Notes under the pieces: model-generated
The model's database searches: none
Seen by the model: only the letters and a program-made list of their open reading frames with translations
What the model was told of the DNA's origin: nothing
Origin: Leptospira sp. B5-022
GTDB taxonomy: Bacteria; Spirochaetota; Leptospiria; Leptospirales; Leptospiraceae
Reading direction: 5' to 3'
Assembly (NCBI RefSeq): GCF_000347035.1
Contig: NZ_ANIJ01000006.1
Location: 124,001-188,000 of the forward strand
DNA: 64,000 bases
Position numbers and translations under genes: made by a program
Shown: piece by piece, positions 27,084 through 36,253 of the stretch
How the letters are laid out: each line of letters starts with the position of its first letter
Numbering within the stretch: position 1 is the stretch's first letter

Positions 27084-28775
27084 TCACTGTAATAATTCTC
27101 GGACAGGCATTCCCTGGCGGTTGATAAAATCGGGAAGTTTGTTTTTGATCCCTAAAAATACCATATAGTAGATCTTACGTAAGACCGGATGAAATAAAAT
27201 TTTGTCACGGACCCTATAGCTGCTTCTGTTCCTTAAAAAGAATTTTAATATAAAGCCTAAGAACCGAGAAGGTTTGGACTGGGAAGCCTGGAACTGGAAT
27301 CGGAAAGTTTTAGGGTATTTCTTATGATATTCTTTTGCGAGCCTTTTGGATTCCGCTAATAATACCGGATTTTCGAAATACAGTAGTTTTCTTGCATTTA
27401 GAATGAGCCTAAATGTCTTTTTCTGGAATTGGGAATCGTAAGGCAGATGCAATGTTTCGGCAATTTTTTTCATTCTGTAAAGTTTAGAGAATGCTTCTTC
27501 TCCTAGTCTTACAGATTCTTTCGGATTCGGATTTAGAATGGAATACAAGAACCGAAACGGATCCGAAACTGTGATCTTGTCCCAGGTGATATGAAGAATG
27601 GGCGGGATCCGAACACGATGCAAATAGAAACTTTGACCGGCAAATCCGGGATCATACAGAAGATTCAGGATCAATTCTTCGCTTAATTGCAAAAATTCTA
27701 TAAATAGATCTGCATTTTTCTTACCGTAAAATTTGCGAAGAATTTCCTCTGAATTTTTTTCCGGTTTGGTGAATAACTGAACGGAAACAAACGTATTCAA
27801 CTCGTTCCAATAAGAAGATCCTTTTAAAAACGTGATATTCTTAAAAGAGGACCAGCCACCCGTTTGGGTCCAGACGCTAATCCCTGCGATATTCGTTTTA
27901 CCTAAAAGTTCGGATCTATATTTTTCATACATCCACCCTACAAAGCTGGGATATTCTCCAAAACCTTCGTATTCCCTTCTGGCCTGTAATTCCAAAAGTT
28001 TGGGTCTATCATCTTCAAAAAATAGCGGATTGATCGGAAGATATCGGAAGAAGTCGCCTTCTCCATACTTTAAGGAAATGATAAGCGATCTACTTTTTAT
28101 ATCTTGGAACACTTTACGATATGTTTTTGGATTCCAGATCAGGTCTCCGATCTCGTAGGCTCCTAAGGTCCAGGTCCTAAATATTAATATTTTATTATAT
28201 TTTTCGAAAACGGGTAGGATTTCCTTCAAAAATGAATTTGCCTGTTTCGGGTTTTTGAGTAGAAGTTTACTTCTAAAATCCCCTGTAACATCCACTCCGT
28301 CGGACTCTCCGATCCGAAGTACAACTCCTGAAATTTCTGAAAAACTGGAAAATAGATCTTCCAATGATCCAATAAAAAGTTGGACGATCTTGTCCAAATT
28401 TCCGCCCGTATGTTGCAAGATGGAATCGTTAACGGAAAAAAAATCGCTGGTTATAAAAACTTTTAGATCTTGGGAGGAAGCGATCTTAAATAATTTTTTG
28501 TATTTTTTACGGTACGATGAGATCTTCCGTTTGAGATCTTCCGGATAAAAATGCCTTTCGGAAAGATAACAAAGTTCATCCAGGGTGATCGCATTAAATC
28601 CTAATTTAGAAATTCTTTTCGTATATCTAGAAAAGGATTCTCTGACTCTTTTATGTTTTTTCTTTGAAGGAAGGGAAAACTTTTCCAAATGTACAAGAGG
28701 AGCCTTGGACCAATTTTGGTGTTTTTTTTTGGATTCCAGGAAAAAAGGAGCAGATCCGTCTACTAGAGTGAGCAT
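27084..28775 (-). CDS. Glycosidase-like (beta/alpha)8 protein, function unknown
   Basis: The product is about 563 residues from ATG 28775 (576 from 28814, which would overlap the upstream gene by 35 bases). It is basic, without signal peptide. Short motifs such as SEISGVVLRIGESDG, RREYEGFGEYPSFVGWMYEKY and NIAGISVWTQTGGW look like the strand ends of a TIM-barrel glycosidase of the alpha-glucuronidase/hexosaminidase kind, with Glu near strands 4 and 7. A helical C-terminal region follows (about 330-563). It follows the EamA gene by four bases, so the two are probably co-transcribed. The family call is inferred from motif appearance. Confidence 0.55.
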   Translation of the reverse strand: MLTLVDGSAPFFLESKKKHQNWSKAPLVHLEKFSLPSKKKHKRVRESFSRYTKRISKLGFNAITLDELCYLSERHFYPEDLKRKISSYRKKYKKLFKIASSQDLKVFITSDFFSVNDSILQHTGGNLDKIVQLFIGSLEDLFSSFSEISGVVLRIGESDGVDVTGDFRSKLLLKNPKQANSFLKEILPVFEKYNKILIFRTWTLGAYEIGDLIWNPKTYRKVFQDIKSRSLIISLKYGEGDFFRYLPINPLFFEDDRPKLLELQARREYEGFGEYPSFVGWMYEKYRSELLGKTNIAGISVWTQTGGWSSFKNITFLKGSSYWNELNTFVSVQLFTKPEKNSEEILRKFYGKKNADLFIEFLQLSEELILNLLYDPGFAGQSFYLHRVRIPPILHITWDKITVSDPFRFLYSILNPNPKESVRLGEEAFSKLYRMKKIAETLHLPYDSQFQKKTFRLILNARKLLYFENPVLLAESKRLAKEYHKKYPKTFRFQFQASQSKPSRFLGFILKFFLRNRSSYRVRDKILFHPVLRKIYYMVFLGIKNKLPDFINRQGMPVRELLQ

Positions 28776-28779
28776 TCTT

Positions 28780-29646
28780 CTATTCCGTTTTTTTTCCGTA
28801 TCGAAACGATTCAAGTGCAGCGGCGAATAAGATCAGAATTCCTCCTATAAATTCTTCCTTTCTCGGAACTTCTTGCAAGATTGCCCAGGCGAGTATGGCG
28901 GAATATACGGGTTGAATTGTGGATAATAATCCTGCGGTTTTAACCTTCATCTTGAAAACGGATTTGATGTAGAATGTATGTCCGACGGCAGTGAAGAAAA
29001 CTCCCAAAAGAAATACCAAGCCCCAATCTTTGGGAGTTACGAATAAGTTTTCGAAGAATAAAATAGGGCTTAAGACTAAACATGTAACTGACGTCTGGTG
29101 GAACATCACTTGTGTGGATCCGTGACCCGAAAGATATTTTTTGGTGAGAATATTTCGGAATGCCATTGCCCAGGAAGAGGTCAGTCCGAATACTACTCCC
29201 AAAAGATATTTGCCTTCCGGATCAAAACTTGGCACTAAGATCCACATACCGAAAAGCACGAGCGCAGCGAGTCCCAAGTCTAAACTTCGGATCTTAGAAG
29301 GAAAAAACAAAGGTTCGAGTAAAACAGTCCAGACAGGATGTGTAAATAGTGTTAGCACGGCCACTGCGATAGACGCTTCTTGCGCGGAAGCAAAAAAAGT
29401 CACCCAATGAAATGCGAGAAGAATTCCTAAAGAAAAGGAGATCCAATTTTCTTTTTGACTTGGAAAGAAGAAGGGTCTTTTTCTAAACCAAAGGACTGAG
29501 GCAAGAAGACTTGCCGCGAATAATGTCCTTCCCCAAGTGATTAGGGAAGGGGAATAGGAGAGTACCTGGGCAAACAAAACGTTCCCGCTGATCAAAATTT
29601 GGGAAACTTGGAATTCAAGATAGGTTCTAAGTCTATTTTCCTGCAT
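28780..29646 (-). CDS. EamA/DMT-family transporter
   Basis: This 288-residue protein has ten predicted hydrophobic helices in two similar halves, as in the drug/metabolite transporter superfamily, with the RTLFAASLLASVLWFRKRPF and SSWAMAFRNILTKKYL segments. The second half ends in ILILFAAALESFRYGKK. It probably exports or imports a small metabolite; the substrate is not readable. The stop lies four bases upstream of the next gene's start on the same strand. Confidence 0.9.
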   Translation of the reverse strand: MQENRLRTYLEFQVSQILISGNVLFAQVLSYSPSLITWGRTLFAASLLASVLWFRKRPFFFPSQKENWISFSLGILLAFHWVTFFASAQEASIAVAVLTLFTHPVWTVLLEPLFFPSKIRSLDLGLAALVLFGMWILVPSFDPEGKYLLGVVFGLTSSWAMAFRNILTKKYLSGHGSTQVMFHQTSVTCLVLSPILFFENLFVTPKDWGLVFLLGVFFTAVGHTFYIKSVFKMKVKTAGLLSTIQPVYSAILAWAILQEVPRKEEFIGGILILFAAALESFRYGKKTE

Positions 29647-29795
29647 CTGGCAGGACTAACTTCCGATCTGTATACGGCAGGAAAAGGAATAACTTTCGCG
29701 CTTTAAACGATTTCTATGATTTGTAATAAAGTGAGAAGATCGGAAGGACCCGGGCCTTCGCCCGAATCCCCATACCAAAGAATAAAGTTTTTACT

Positions 29796-30866
29796 CTAAG
29801 CCGTTGCTAATGTTTGTCCTTTCCCCAAACGATTCGCTCTGAAAATACTTCCGAAATCGTTAAATCTGATCCCGTAACGTTTCATTGCAGGATGAACGAA
29901 AGGTGCTACCGCTTGTCTGAGATAAAAAGGTTGGTTCACTACGAAATGATGGATCCCGTGTGTACTTCCGAAATTAAAACAGAATAGATGAAGAGGAAAT
30001 AAGAACCAACGATTTAAAACCTGGGTCTGGTCATGAAGTCCTTTTACGTCTCCATAATAATGCATATTAGAAGAAACTACCTGAATGCTTGTTTGTCTGA
30101 TCCAATTCGGAATGGTATACACCACTGCTGAAATATTTAAGAAGTAACGAACCGTATCTAACCAAGCCGGAATTTCCACGGGTTTTCCGAGTAATTCGTT
30201 TCCGATATAGAAAAGATTGATGAAGAGGAAATTATACCAGAGATGAAAATAGATCACTAGGTAAGGCCAACTAGAGCGAGTGATCTCACTTCTTTTAAAT
30301 TTAGGAGCCTCTCTGCGCAAGATATGGGATTGAAATAAGAAGGACATATTTCCGTCCATCATGGTGATTAAACGTTTTAATCCGAATTTCATACCGTTTC
30401 CGATCAGACGTTCTTCTATATCTTCTTTATGTCCGGATACTTTGTGATGAAGAGTGTGGATCATTCTTCTATACCAAGGACTGACAGTATTACCTCTAAA
30501 GATCCAAACCGTCCAAAACATGAAGTTTTGGATCTTTAGATTATCCTTATAGTATAAATTATGAATTAAGTCGTGTTCGACTTCATGAAGAATGGACGCA
30601 AGCACACCGTTTGCAACGATACATGCCCATGCAGGAATAAACCCTGCGATATAAAGTCCTGCAAATAGGATCATCCCGGCAGCGGAACTTAAGGTAATCG
30701 CTAAACCCAATTCGTCTTGGTATTTTAAGAATTCGAATTTACCCCGCAGTTTTTTATCCCTAAATCGGATCCATTTCATGATCTTCTTACTTTTTTCCTT
30801 TTGGGACATTCTCTCATAAAGTTTGGTTGGAACCTGAATGGTCGGTCTTTCTGTAATAGTGATCAT
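29796..30866 (-). CDS. Membrane fatty acid desaturase/hydroxylase family protein
   Basis: From ATG 30866, which has a GGAGGAAACC ribosome site, the product is 356 residues. The frame extends to 30899, but without a better site. It has the three His boxes of the desaturase family: HEVEHDLIH, HTLHHKVSGH and HGIHHFV, with about four membrane helices between. It would introduce a double bond, or hydroxylate, a membrane lipid acyl chain using a di-iron centre. An AraC-type membrane regulator gene lies 158 bases upstream on the same strand and may control it. Confidence 0.9.
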   Translation of the reverse strand: MITITERPTIQVPTKLYERMSQKEKSKKIMKWIRFRDKKLRGKFEFLKYQDELGLAITLSSAAGMILFAGLYIAGFIPAWACIVANGVLASILHEVEHDLIHNLYYKDNLKIQNFMFWTVWIFRGNTVSPWYRRMIHTLHHKVSGHKEDIEERLIGNGMKFGLKRLITMMDGNMSFLFQSHILRREAPKFKRSEITRSSWPYLVIYFHLWYNFLFINLFYIGNELLGKPVEIPAWLDTVRYFLNISAVVYTIPNWIRQTSIQVVSSNMHYYGDVKGLHDQTQVLNRWFLFPLHLFCFNFGSTHGIHHFVVNQPFYLRQAVAPFVHPAMKRYGIRFNDFGSIFRANRLGKGQTLATA

Positions 30867-31023
30867 CGGTTTCCTCCGTTTTTGTTTTCGGTTGTCCATA
30901 TCTTACGGAAATTTTCGAGAACAGTCGTCTCAATTGATCGAATGCAACTGCCGATTTGGTCCCAATCTATAAATTTTTACCAATTTGCAACGTCGAGCAG
31001 TGATTGGTTTGGTATCAAATGGA

Positions 31024-32166
31024 TTAACTTCCTCTAAATTCGGAAGGAGTTTTACCCGTATATTTTTGGAAGGCTCGATGAAAAGACGATTTCGTGGCAA
31101 ATCCAACTTCGAATGCGATATCTAAAACGGATCTGTTCGGTTCTTTTATGAGAAGTTCACAGGCCTCTTTGATCCTGTAATCGTTTACAAACGCGGAGAA
31201 ATTTTTTCCCAGTTCCTGATTGATCAATTCCGAGACCTGGTGGGTGGAAAGTGCAAGCTCATCCGCGAGATCTGCTAACCCCAACTTTTCATCCCTATAT
31301 AATTTTTCCTTTTCCATGAGTTGTGTTAGGCTATCTCTAAGTGCATGACGATTCACACCGGAGAGTAGGGATCTTGCATATTTCTGCCTGGTGGCCTGGC
31401 TTACTTCCTGGAGCACTTGGAAGAATTCAGGCCGTTTGTGTCCGATCAGATAGGCAAGACAAAGGCTTATGCCCATCATTGCGGAGCAAGCAAGAAGGAA
31501 AATCGGCGATTTATTGGATAAGTACATAGCACCGAAACCAAGATTCACGAAGGTAGAAATCACCATGAATGCCAGAATTCTTGCGGTCCATTCTTCTTGT
31601 AGTACCTCCCAACGAAGAAGGTCCGAACTTCCTCTTAGGATAAGACCTATATAAAACACCAGGATCAGAAGCGGGGAAGAAAGTAGGAACTCCCCCTCAT
31701 TCCAACCGGTTTCTTTTAAAAAGAGTGAGATCTTATCCACAATCCGGTCTTGGGGAAGAAGCAGAATCGCCAGCAAATATAAAATCCAGACGAGCACGGG
31801 AAGAAGGAGATGTTTTTTTTCTAATCCCAAATAAGAGATTTCTTCCGAGTCTCTGTCTTGACTAACGCTGTGGATACCGAAAAGGATCGGACCTACAGAA
31901 GCGATCAAGGGGAATTGGATAAGCGATAGCCTGGGAAATTCTAAATATAAACCGGAAACTAATAGCAGAAAGCTACCCTGTATTAAGCCCAAAATCAGGA
32001 AAATCAGGGCCAAAAGCCTGTTTAGGGCCGTTTTTTTCTCTAAAACCAATTGCCCAAGAAACATGAGAATTCCAAGTGCGGTACCGAATTGGGTGATGGC
32101 CCATAGGATTTGGAACCAAATTCCTGGATTGTAGTAGCTATGACTTCCTATTCCCTCTGTAGGCAT
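31024..32166 (-). CDS. Membrane-anchored AraC-family transcriptional regulator
   Basis: This 380-residue protein has about seven hydrophobic helices (residues 12-240) followed by a C-terminal AraC/XylS DNA-binding domain (about 270-378: LGLADLADELALSTHQVSEL, then SVLDIAFEVGFATKSSFHRAF). Coupling a 7TM sensor to AraC DNA-binding places the regulator at the membrane, as in several Leptospira proteins. It diverges from a giant lipoprotein gene across a 440-base gap that contains a palindrome. Targets may be that operon and the desaturase; this is inference. Confidence 0.9.
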   Translation of the reverse strand: MPTEGIGSHSYYNPGIWFQILWAITQFGTALGILMFLGQLVLEKKTALNRLLALIFLILGLIQGSFLLLVSGLYLEFPRLSLIQFPLIASVGPILFGIHSVSQDRDSEEISYLGLEKKHLLLPVLVWILYLLAILLLPQDRIVDKISLFLKETGWNEGEFLLSSPLLILVFYIGLILRGSSDLLRWEVLQEEWTARILAFMVISTFVNLGFGAMYLSNKSPIFLLACSAMMGISLCLAYLIGHKRPEFFQVLQEVSQATRQKYARSLLSGVNRHALRDSLTQLMEKEKLYRDEKLGLADLADELALSTHQVSELINQELGKNFSAFVNDYRIKEACELLIKEPNRSVLDIAFEVGFATKSSFHRAFQKYTGKTPSEFRGS

Positions 32167-32386
32167 TGGCTCTAAGAGAGTTCAAAACTCTGAGCAGGTT
32201 GTCAAGGATTCCCTAGTCGATTCTGAGCCCTCTAGGTCGGGTGAATTTTGTAGGCGCTTCGACGAGTTAGAACGAAATCTAGAATTAATTATACAAAACA
32301 CTCGTTATTTATAATTTATCTCCCAAGGGATAGGGGAGTAGTTTCCTTTTTTATAATATACTTTTAATTCGAATAGACAAAATCAA

Positions 32387-32410
32387 AGTCTCAAAAGATA
32401 GATTGAGACT
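32387..32410. repeat. Stem-loop AGTCTCAA-N8-TTGAGACT
   Basis: An eight-base perfect inverted repeat with an eight-base loop in the divergent gap. It is not followed by T, so an operator or leader structure is more likely than a terminator. Confidence 0.4.
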
Positions 32411-32433
32411 CCCAATTGAAAATTCCTATATTG

Positions 32434-32449
32434 AATAACAATTGTTATT
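32434..32449. promoter_or_regulatory. 16-base palindrome AATAACAATTGTTATT
   Basis: A perfect palindrome between the divergent AraC-type and giant lipoprotein genes. Its core TAACAATTGTTA recurs with one change (TAACAATCGTTA) upstream of the TM-SARP regulator gene at 40195-40206. Candidate operator. Confidence 0.45.
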
Positions 32450-32606
32450 TTAAAAAGAACCCAAAATCACCCGGAAACTTTTTATAGAGTCTCGCTTATT
32501 TTTTTTCAAATGCATCGGAAATATAAGCCTGATATAAGCCCGCTTTATGTAGCGATCGCTATGCTGTGCACACTTGGAAAGAAACTGTTAGGATAAGCTA
32601 ATAGAT

Positions 32607-35600
32607 ATGAATATAAAGAAAGCACACATTCTTTTCTCGCTATGTTTGGCTCTGGGGATGGGCTGTCAGGCAGGCGGTGAGAAATCAAGCGCGGATACTT
32701 TTTACGATAATATCGATTATAAAGGTATTCGTCTTTTTAATCTGTTCGATGATTATCCTTCCATCAAATCAGGTTTCCAAAGTTTGGAACCTATTAACTT
32801 CAATCTTAAGTTAGAATCCTCGATGACCATTCCTTATAGAGAGGATATCGTGGGATTTTTACGAGTCTCAGGAGATCTTCTTCTTAAGCCGGAAGCTCAT
32901 GTGAGACAATCTCTTCTCCGAGTCCATTCCCTTTTAGATCGTATAGAAAAGGCACCGAATAACGCATTCGATATTCTTCAGCCTTGGTTGGAATCTTTAC
33001 GCACATATCGTAAACCTGTGCTTCGTAATTTGGCACCTTTGAGCCAAACCGCTTTGAAGTATCTGTACACAAACTATTCTAAAGAAACTATGGAAACCAA
33101 GTTTAGAGAGGTTTCCGCAGTATTAAAAGATCCTGAAATTCGAATCCTTTTCGTGGAATTGGAGGACGTATTAGACAAAGCGATTAACCAAAACGCGAAT
33201 GCGAAGCAGGCGATCTCCGGTCTTTTACAAGGTATGGTGGATCCTTCTCTCATTTCCGACAGAGTGATGAAAGAAAAAATGATCCAAATGATCTCCGCCA
33301 TCGGAAAATCTTTTCGTCAAAGAGCTGGATTTAGCGACGCAAAATCTTCTGAGACTGTACTAAAGAACTTAGTGGTTAATTTAGAACATTATTATACGGC
33401 GTCCGCTCCGACCGGGGATAATGAGAACTTATATTCTGATCCGACTTTTGCGGATTATAGGGATGCTACGTATCCTGCCGAACTCGGTGCTATTTTAACC
33501 GAGTCTTTCCGTTATTTAAGACCCATGCTCGGGAAAGGTGGGGATTATACCGCTAATCCAGACGTTCTTCTTTCCTTGGAAATGGCGAAAAATTTCGCTA
33601 AGTTCGACTTCTCCTCTAATGTGACGGGAGTGGATAATTCCCTCAGAGAACTGATCCGCATGGATGCATCCGGTCTCGATCGGGCAGATCCGGTGAATAT
33701 CACCAGCAGTCCTATCACCGCATTAGAATCTTTAATGTTTATCCTGACTTTATCCGACACATACGGATTCCGTTGGGAGAATCCAGCAGACACTTCCATT
33801 ATGAGATTGGAACCTAACGGTTCCGGAAACGGAGGACCTATGACGGGTGGGGTCCTTACGGTTGGAGATAGCATTTACTCCATGAGATCCGCAATGACAG
33901 GAAGTATTGGGATTAAATCTTTTATGAACCAAAGTTCCGTAGATGGTGCGGTCTTTAAGAACGGGGATGCAAGCACTCCGACAGCACTTTCTATCGGGAT
34001 CAATACTCCCACTTTAACTTTATTGGAAGCTCCGGATCCGAGTATTATTCCGGCGGCGACTGATCCTGTTTATACCAAAACGATCCCGTTTATTATGAAA
34101 TTGATCCGTACTGTTTTGATCTCAGGGGGCGGGCCTTACTATAATAAAAATCGCGTAGATTCGAACGGGAATGTCCTCACTTTGGATGGAAAACTTTATA
34201 GAGATTCCAACGGTGTGGACCTTATCTATAAAGATTCCTGGAATACCTCGGAATATAGAATTAAAGTTTCGAACACTGCAAACGGTTCCTGCACAGGCGG
34301 AACTATTTGTAAGTGGGTAGGTCCTGGCGGGCGCGAAACGGATGCGGTAGTAGCTAATAATTCTTTCACTCCAGTGGCTGCCGGAGCGAATGCTTCCGGT
34401 GCCAGAGGCTGGAGTATCCCTGTTTGGGAAATTGCAAAAGACAATTTAAGCGAAAGAGCGGTAGATACGGACGAAGAAGCGATCTATAAGAATTTCCAAT
34501 GGCTTCTTCATGAAAAACGAATGGTGGCTGTAATTCCGCTTCGAGCTTCCTTAGGCGCCGGAGTTCCGTACAAGATGGCCGCTTTTGTGACTCTGATCGC
34601 AAACGGTCTTACCGGTCTAATGAATGCAAGGCCCGTTTTGCAGGATGGAGCTATGTGTGCGGATCGTATCAACGCGATCTGGAGAATTAAAAATACCTTT
34701 ATAAAGCCCGGTTGTGCGAGTTCCACCCAACCTAATTTCAGACAACCTGGGATCCCGATCCTACAAGAGAATTACTCGGATATTCCAGGCGATAGTATGT
34801 TCTATTTGGAAGCTTGGGACTATGGCACCAGCGGTACCGGCTCTTTAACCTTCAACAGTTTAGGAGATGCTTCCGTTTACAGTATTTTTTATCCAAGTCC
34901 GGATGACTCCTATGGAGTAATTCCTCAGGTGATTGCGGCTAACTTTGCCGTTATGGAAAGACTTTCTTTTTTAACTCCGGATAAGGTTCTACCTTCCGGT
35001 CCGAATGTAACTTATGGAAAATCAGTAGAGGAAGCTTGGGGACAGAGAAATAAACTTCTTCCTTTAATCCTCTCTCTTGCATGGACCTTGGACGACCAAG
35101 CAAGTCCAAGCTTGAACAAAAATCCATTCCAGATACTAACGGGACTCAGTGCCGCTTTAACAAGACCACTTTTAGCAAGGATCACGGATCCAGAACCGAA
35201 TAGTGGTGGAAGGACAATCGACGTTGTAAAAATCGTCAACTCCGACTCCAGCGTGAGAAGTAACTCTGCAACCGAATCCGAGTATTTCTTCCGGTATCTG
35301 GATCCGATTTCCAATAAGCCTGTACGTTCTCCACTTTCTATTCTCGCGGAAAATGAAAGAAGATACCAAGACGGGCTGCTAAACTTGATGTCTAGGACGG
35401 ACCTTCTATCCACATTCGTGCAAATGCTTGCCGAAATGGGAAGACCGGAAAGAGCAAGCGGAGCACAACTTACCTTCCAAGCAATCGCGGATTTGATGGG
35501 GGAAATAAAACTTTCAAATGAAAGTCCCACACCGATCCAGTTCAATTTGGAGGCATATCTGGGAGAGATCCGCGATATGGCGGCCGCTTTCCCTGATTCA

Positions 35601-36206
35601 AGAGTTGCAAATATCTATGATCCTGAATGGGATCGGTTGGGAAATTGGGCTGTCCGTATCCGCGATTATTTCGATCCGGATTCTGTCTATAGTCTGATCC
35701 CTACCTTGGAATTTTCCATGGACATGATCATAGACAATATCCCTACGAACGCACAGCTTACGGCTATCGTGGATCTTCTGGGTGGACTCACTCGTGGCGT
35801 CTCCAACACCCAGGATTACTTAATTACGAATTTATTAAGTGTGGATACGGCGGATCTTGCAGAAGTCTCCGCTCCTTACGGAAGAAGCACCGTTGGAGTG
35901 TTGATGGGTATCGTAAAGACCGGCGAATTCTACTCTTATTTGGAAGCGGATATGAGAAGTTCATATTCGCTTAAATCGATATTCAAAGACGCTAAAAAAC
36001 TTTTGGTGTCGGATATGATCCAAACACAAAGAGAAGACGAAAGCTCACTGATCTATACGGCAGGAGTGTTGATGGGTATTTTTGCGGATCTTGCTTCCAC
36101 GGGTAAAAAACAATTCCCGGATGGATTCGTATTCTACGACAGATTTAACGAAGATGAAAACTCGGACACCTATTGGGATAGGTTCGTTACGGTATTCACC
36201 CGGTGA
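32607..36206 (+). CDS. Giant lipoprotein A (1199 aa), function unknown
   Basis: This 1199-residue protein has a lipoprotein signal (LFSLCLALGMGC, Cys near residue 21). The first third looks alpha-helical (about 40-290), and the rest mixed with long loops. Only a few cysteines are seen after the lipobox. No known domain is recognised. An acidic, Gly/Asn-rich middle region (about 400-640) and a helical C-terminal part are visible. Base use matches neighbours. It overlaps the next gene by four bases if that gene starts at 36203, so the two large lipoproteins are an operon and may form one complex at the outer membrane. Confidence 0.85.
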   Translation: MNIKKAHILFSLCLALGMGCQAGGEKSSADTFYDNIDYKGIRLFNLFDDYPSIKSGFQSLEPINFNLKLESSMTIPYREDIVGFLRVSGDLLLKPEAHVRQSLLRVHSLLDRIEKAPNNAFDILQPWLESLRTYRKPVLRNLAPLSQTALKYLYTNYSKETMETKFREVSAVLKDPEIRILFVELEDVLDKAINQNANAKQAISGLLQGMVDPSLISDRVMKEKMIQMISAIGKSFRQRAGFSDAKSSETVLKNLVVNLEHYYTASAPTGDNENLYSDPTFADYRDATYPAELGAILTESFRYLRPMLGKGGDYTANPDVLLSLEMAKNFAKFDFSSNVTGVDNSLRELIRMDASGLDRADPVNITSSPITALESLMFILTLSDTYGFRWENPADTSIMRLEPNGSGNGGPMTGGVLTVGDSIYSMRSAMTGSIGIKSFMNQSSVDGAVFKNGDASTPTALSIGINTPTLTLLEAPDPSIIPAATDPVYTKTIPFIMKLIRTVLISGGGPYYNKNRVDSNGNVLTLDGKLYRDSNGVDLIYKDSWNTSEYRIKVSNTANGSCTGGTICKWVGPGGRETDAVVANNSFTPVAAGANASGARGWSIPVWEIAKDNLSERAVDTDEEAIYKNFQWLLHEKRMVAVIPLRASLGAGVPYKMAAFVTLIANGLTGLMNARPVLQDGAMCADRINAIWRIKNTFIKPGCASSTQPNFRQPGIPILQENYSDIPGDSMFYLEAWDYGTSGTGSLTFNSLGDASVYSIFYPSPDDSYGVIPQVIAANFAVMERLSFLTPDKVLPSGPNVTYGKSVEEAWGQRNKLLPLILSLAWTLDDQASPSLNKNPFQILTGLSAALTRPLLARITDPEPNSGGRTIDVVKIVNSDSSVRSNSATESEYFFRYLDPISNKPVRSPLSILAENERRYQDGLLNLMSRTDLLSTFVQMLAEMGRPERASGAQLTFQAIADLMGEIKLSNESPTPIQFNLEAYLGEIRDMAAAFPDSRVANIYDPEWDRLGNWAVRIRDYFDPDSVYSLIPTLEFSMDMIIDNIPTNAQLTAIVDLLGGLTRGVSNTQDYLITNLLSVDTADLAEVSAPYGRSTVGVLMGIVKTGEFYSYLEADMRSSYSLKSIFKDAKKLLVSDMIQTQREDESSLIYTAGVLMGIFADLASTGKKQFPDGFVFYDRFNEDENSDTYWDRFVTVFTR

Positions 36207-36253
36207 GAATAATGAAGAGAATTTTTTTGGGAAAAATAAGTCGAGGGCTGGAA

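Larger units (their letters stand above)
32167..32606. other. 440-base divergent intergenic region
   Basis: No coding frame with a ribosome site is seen. It is AT-rich in the middle. It contains a stem-loop AGTCTCAA-N8-TTGAGACT (32387-32410) and the 16-base palindrome at 32434-32449. Ribosome site AGGA for the downstream gene is at 32592-32595. It probably holds the promoters for the AraC-type and giant lipoprotein genes. Confidence 0.6.

Noticed and set aside
29751..29764. CGGGC-CTTC-GCCCG hairpin after the desaturase gene
   Set aside because: Short stem with no T tail on the minus strand; not enough to call a terminator.
35012..35545. Long minus-strand frame inside giant lipoprotein A
   Set aside because: It lies antisense to a well-supported gene, lacks a ribosome site and has no domain; typical shadow.
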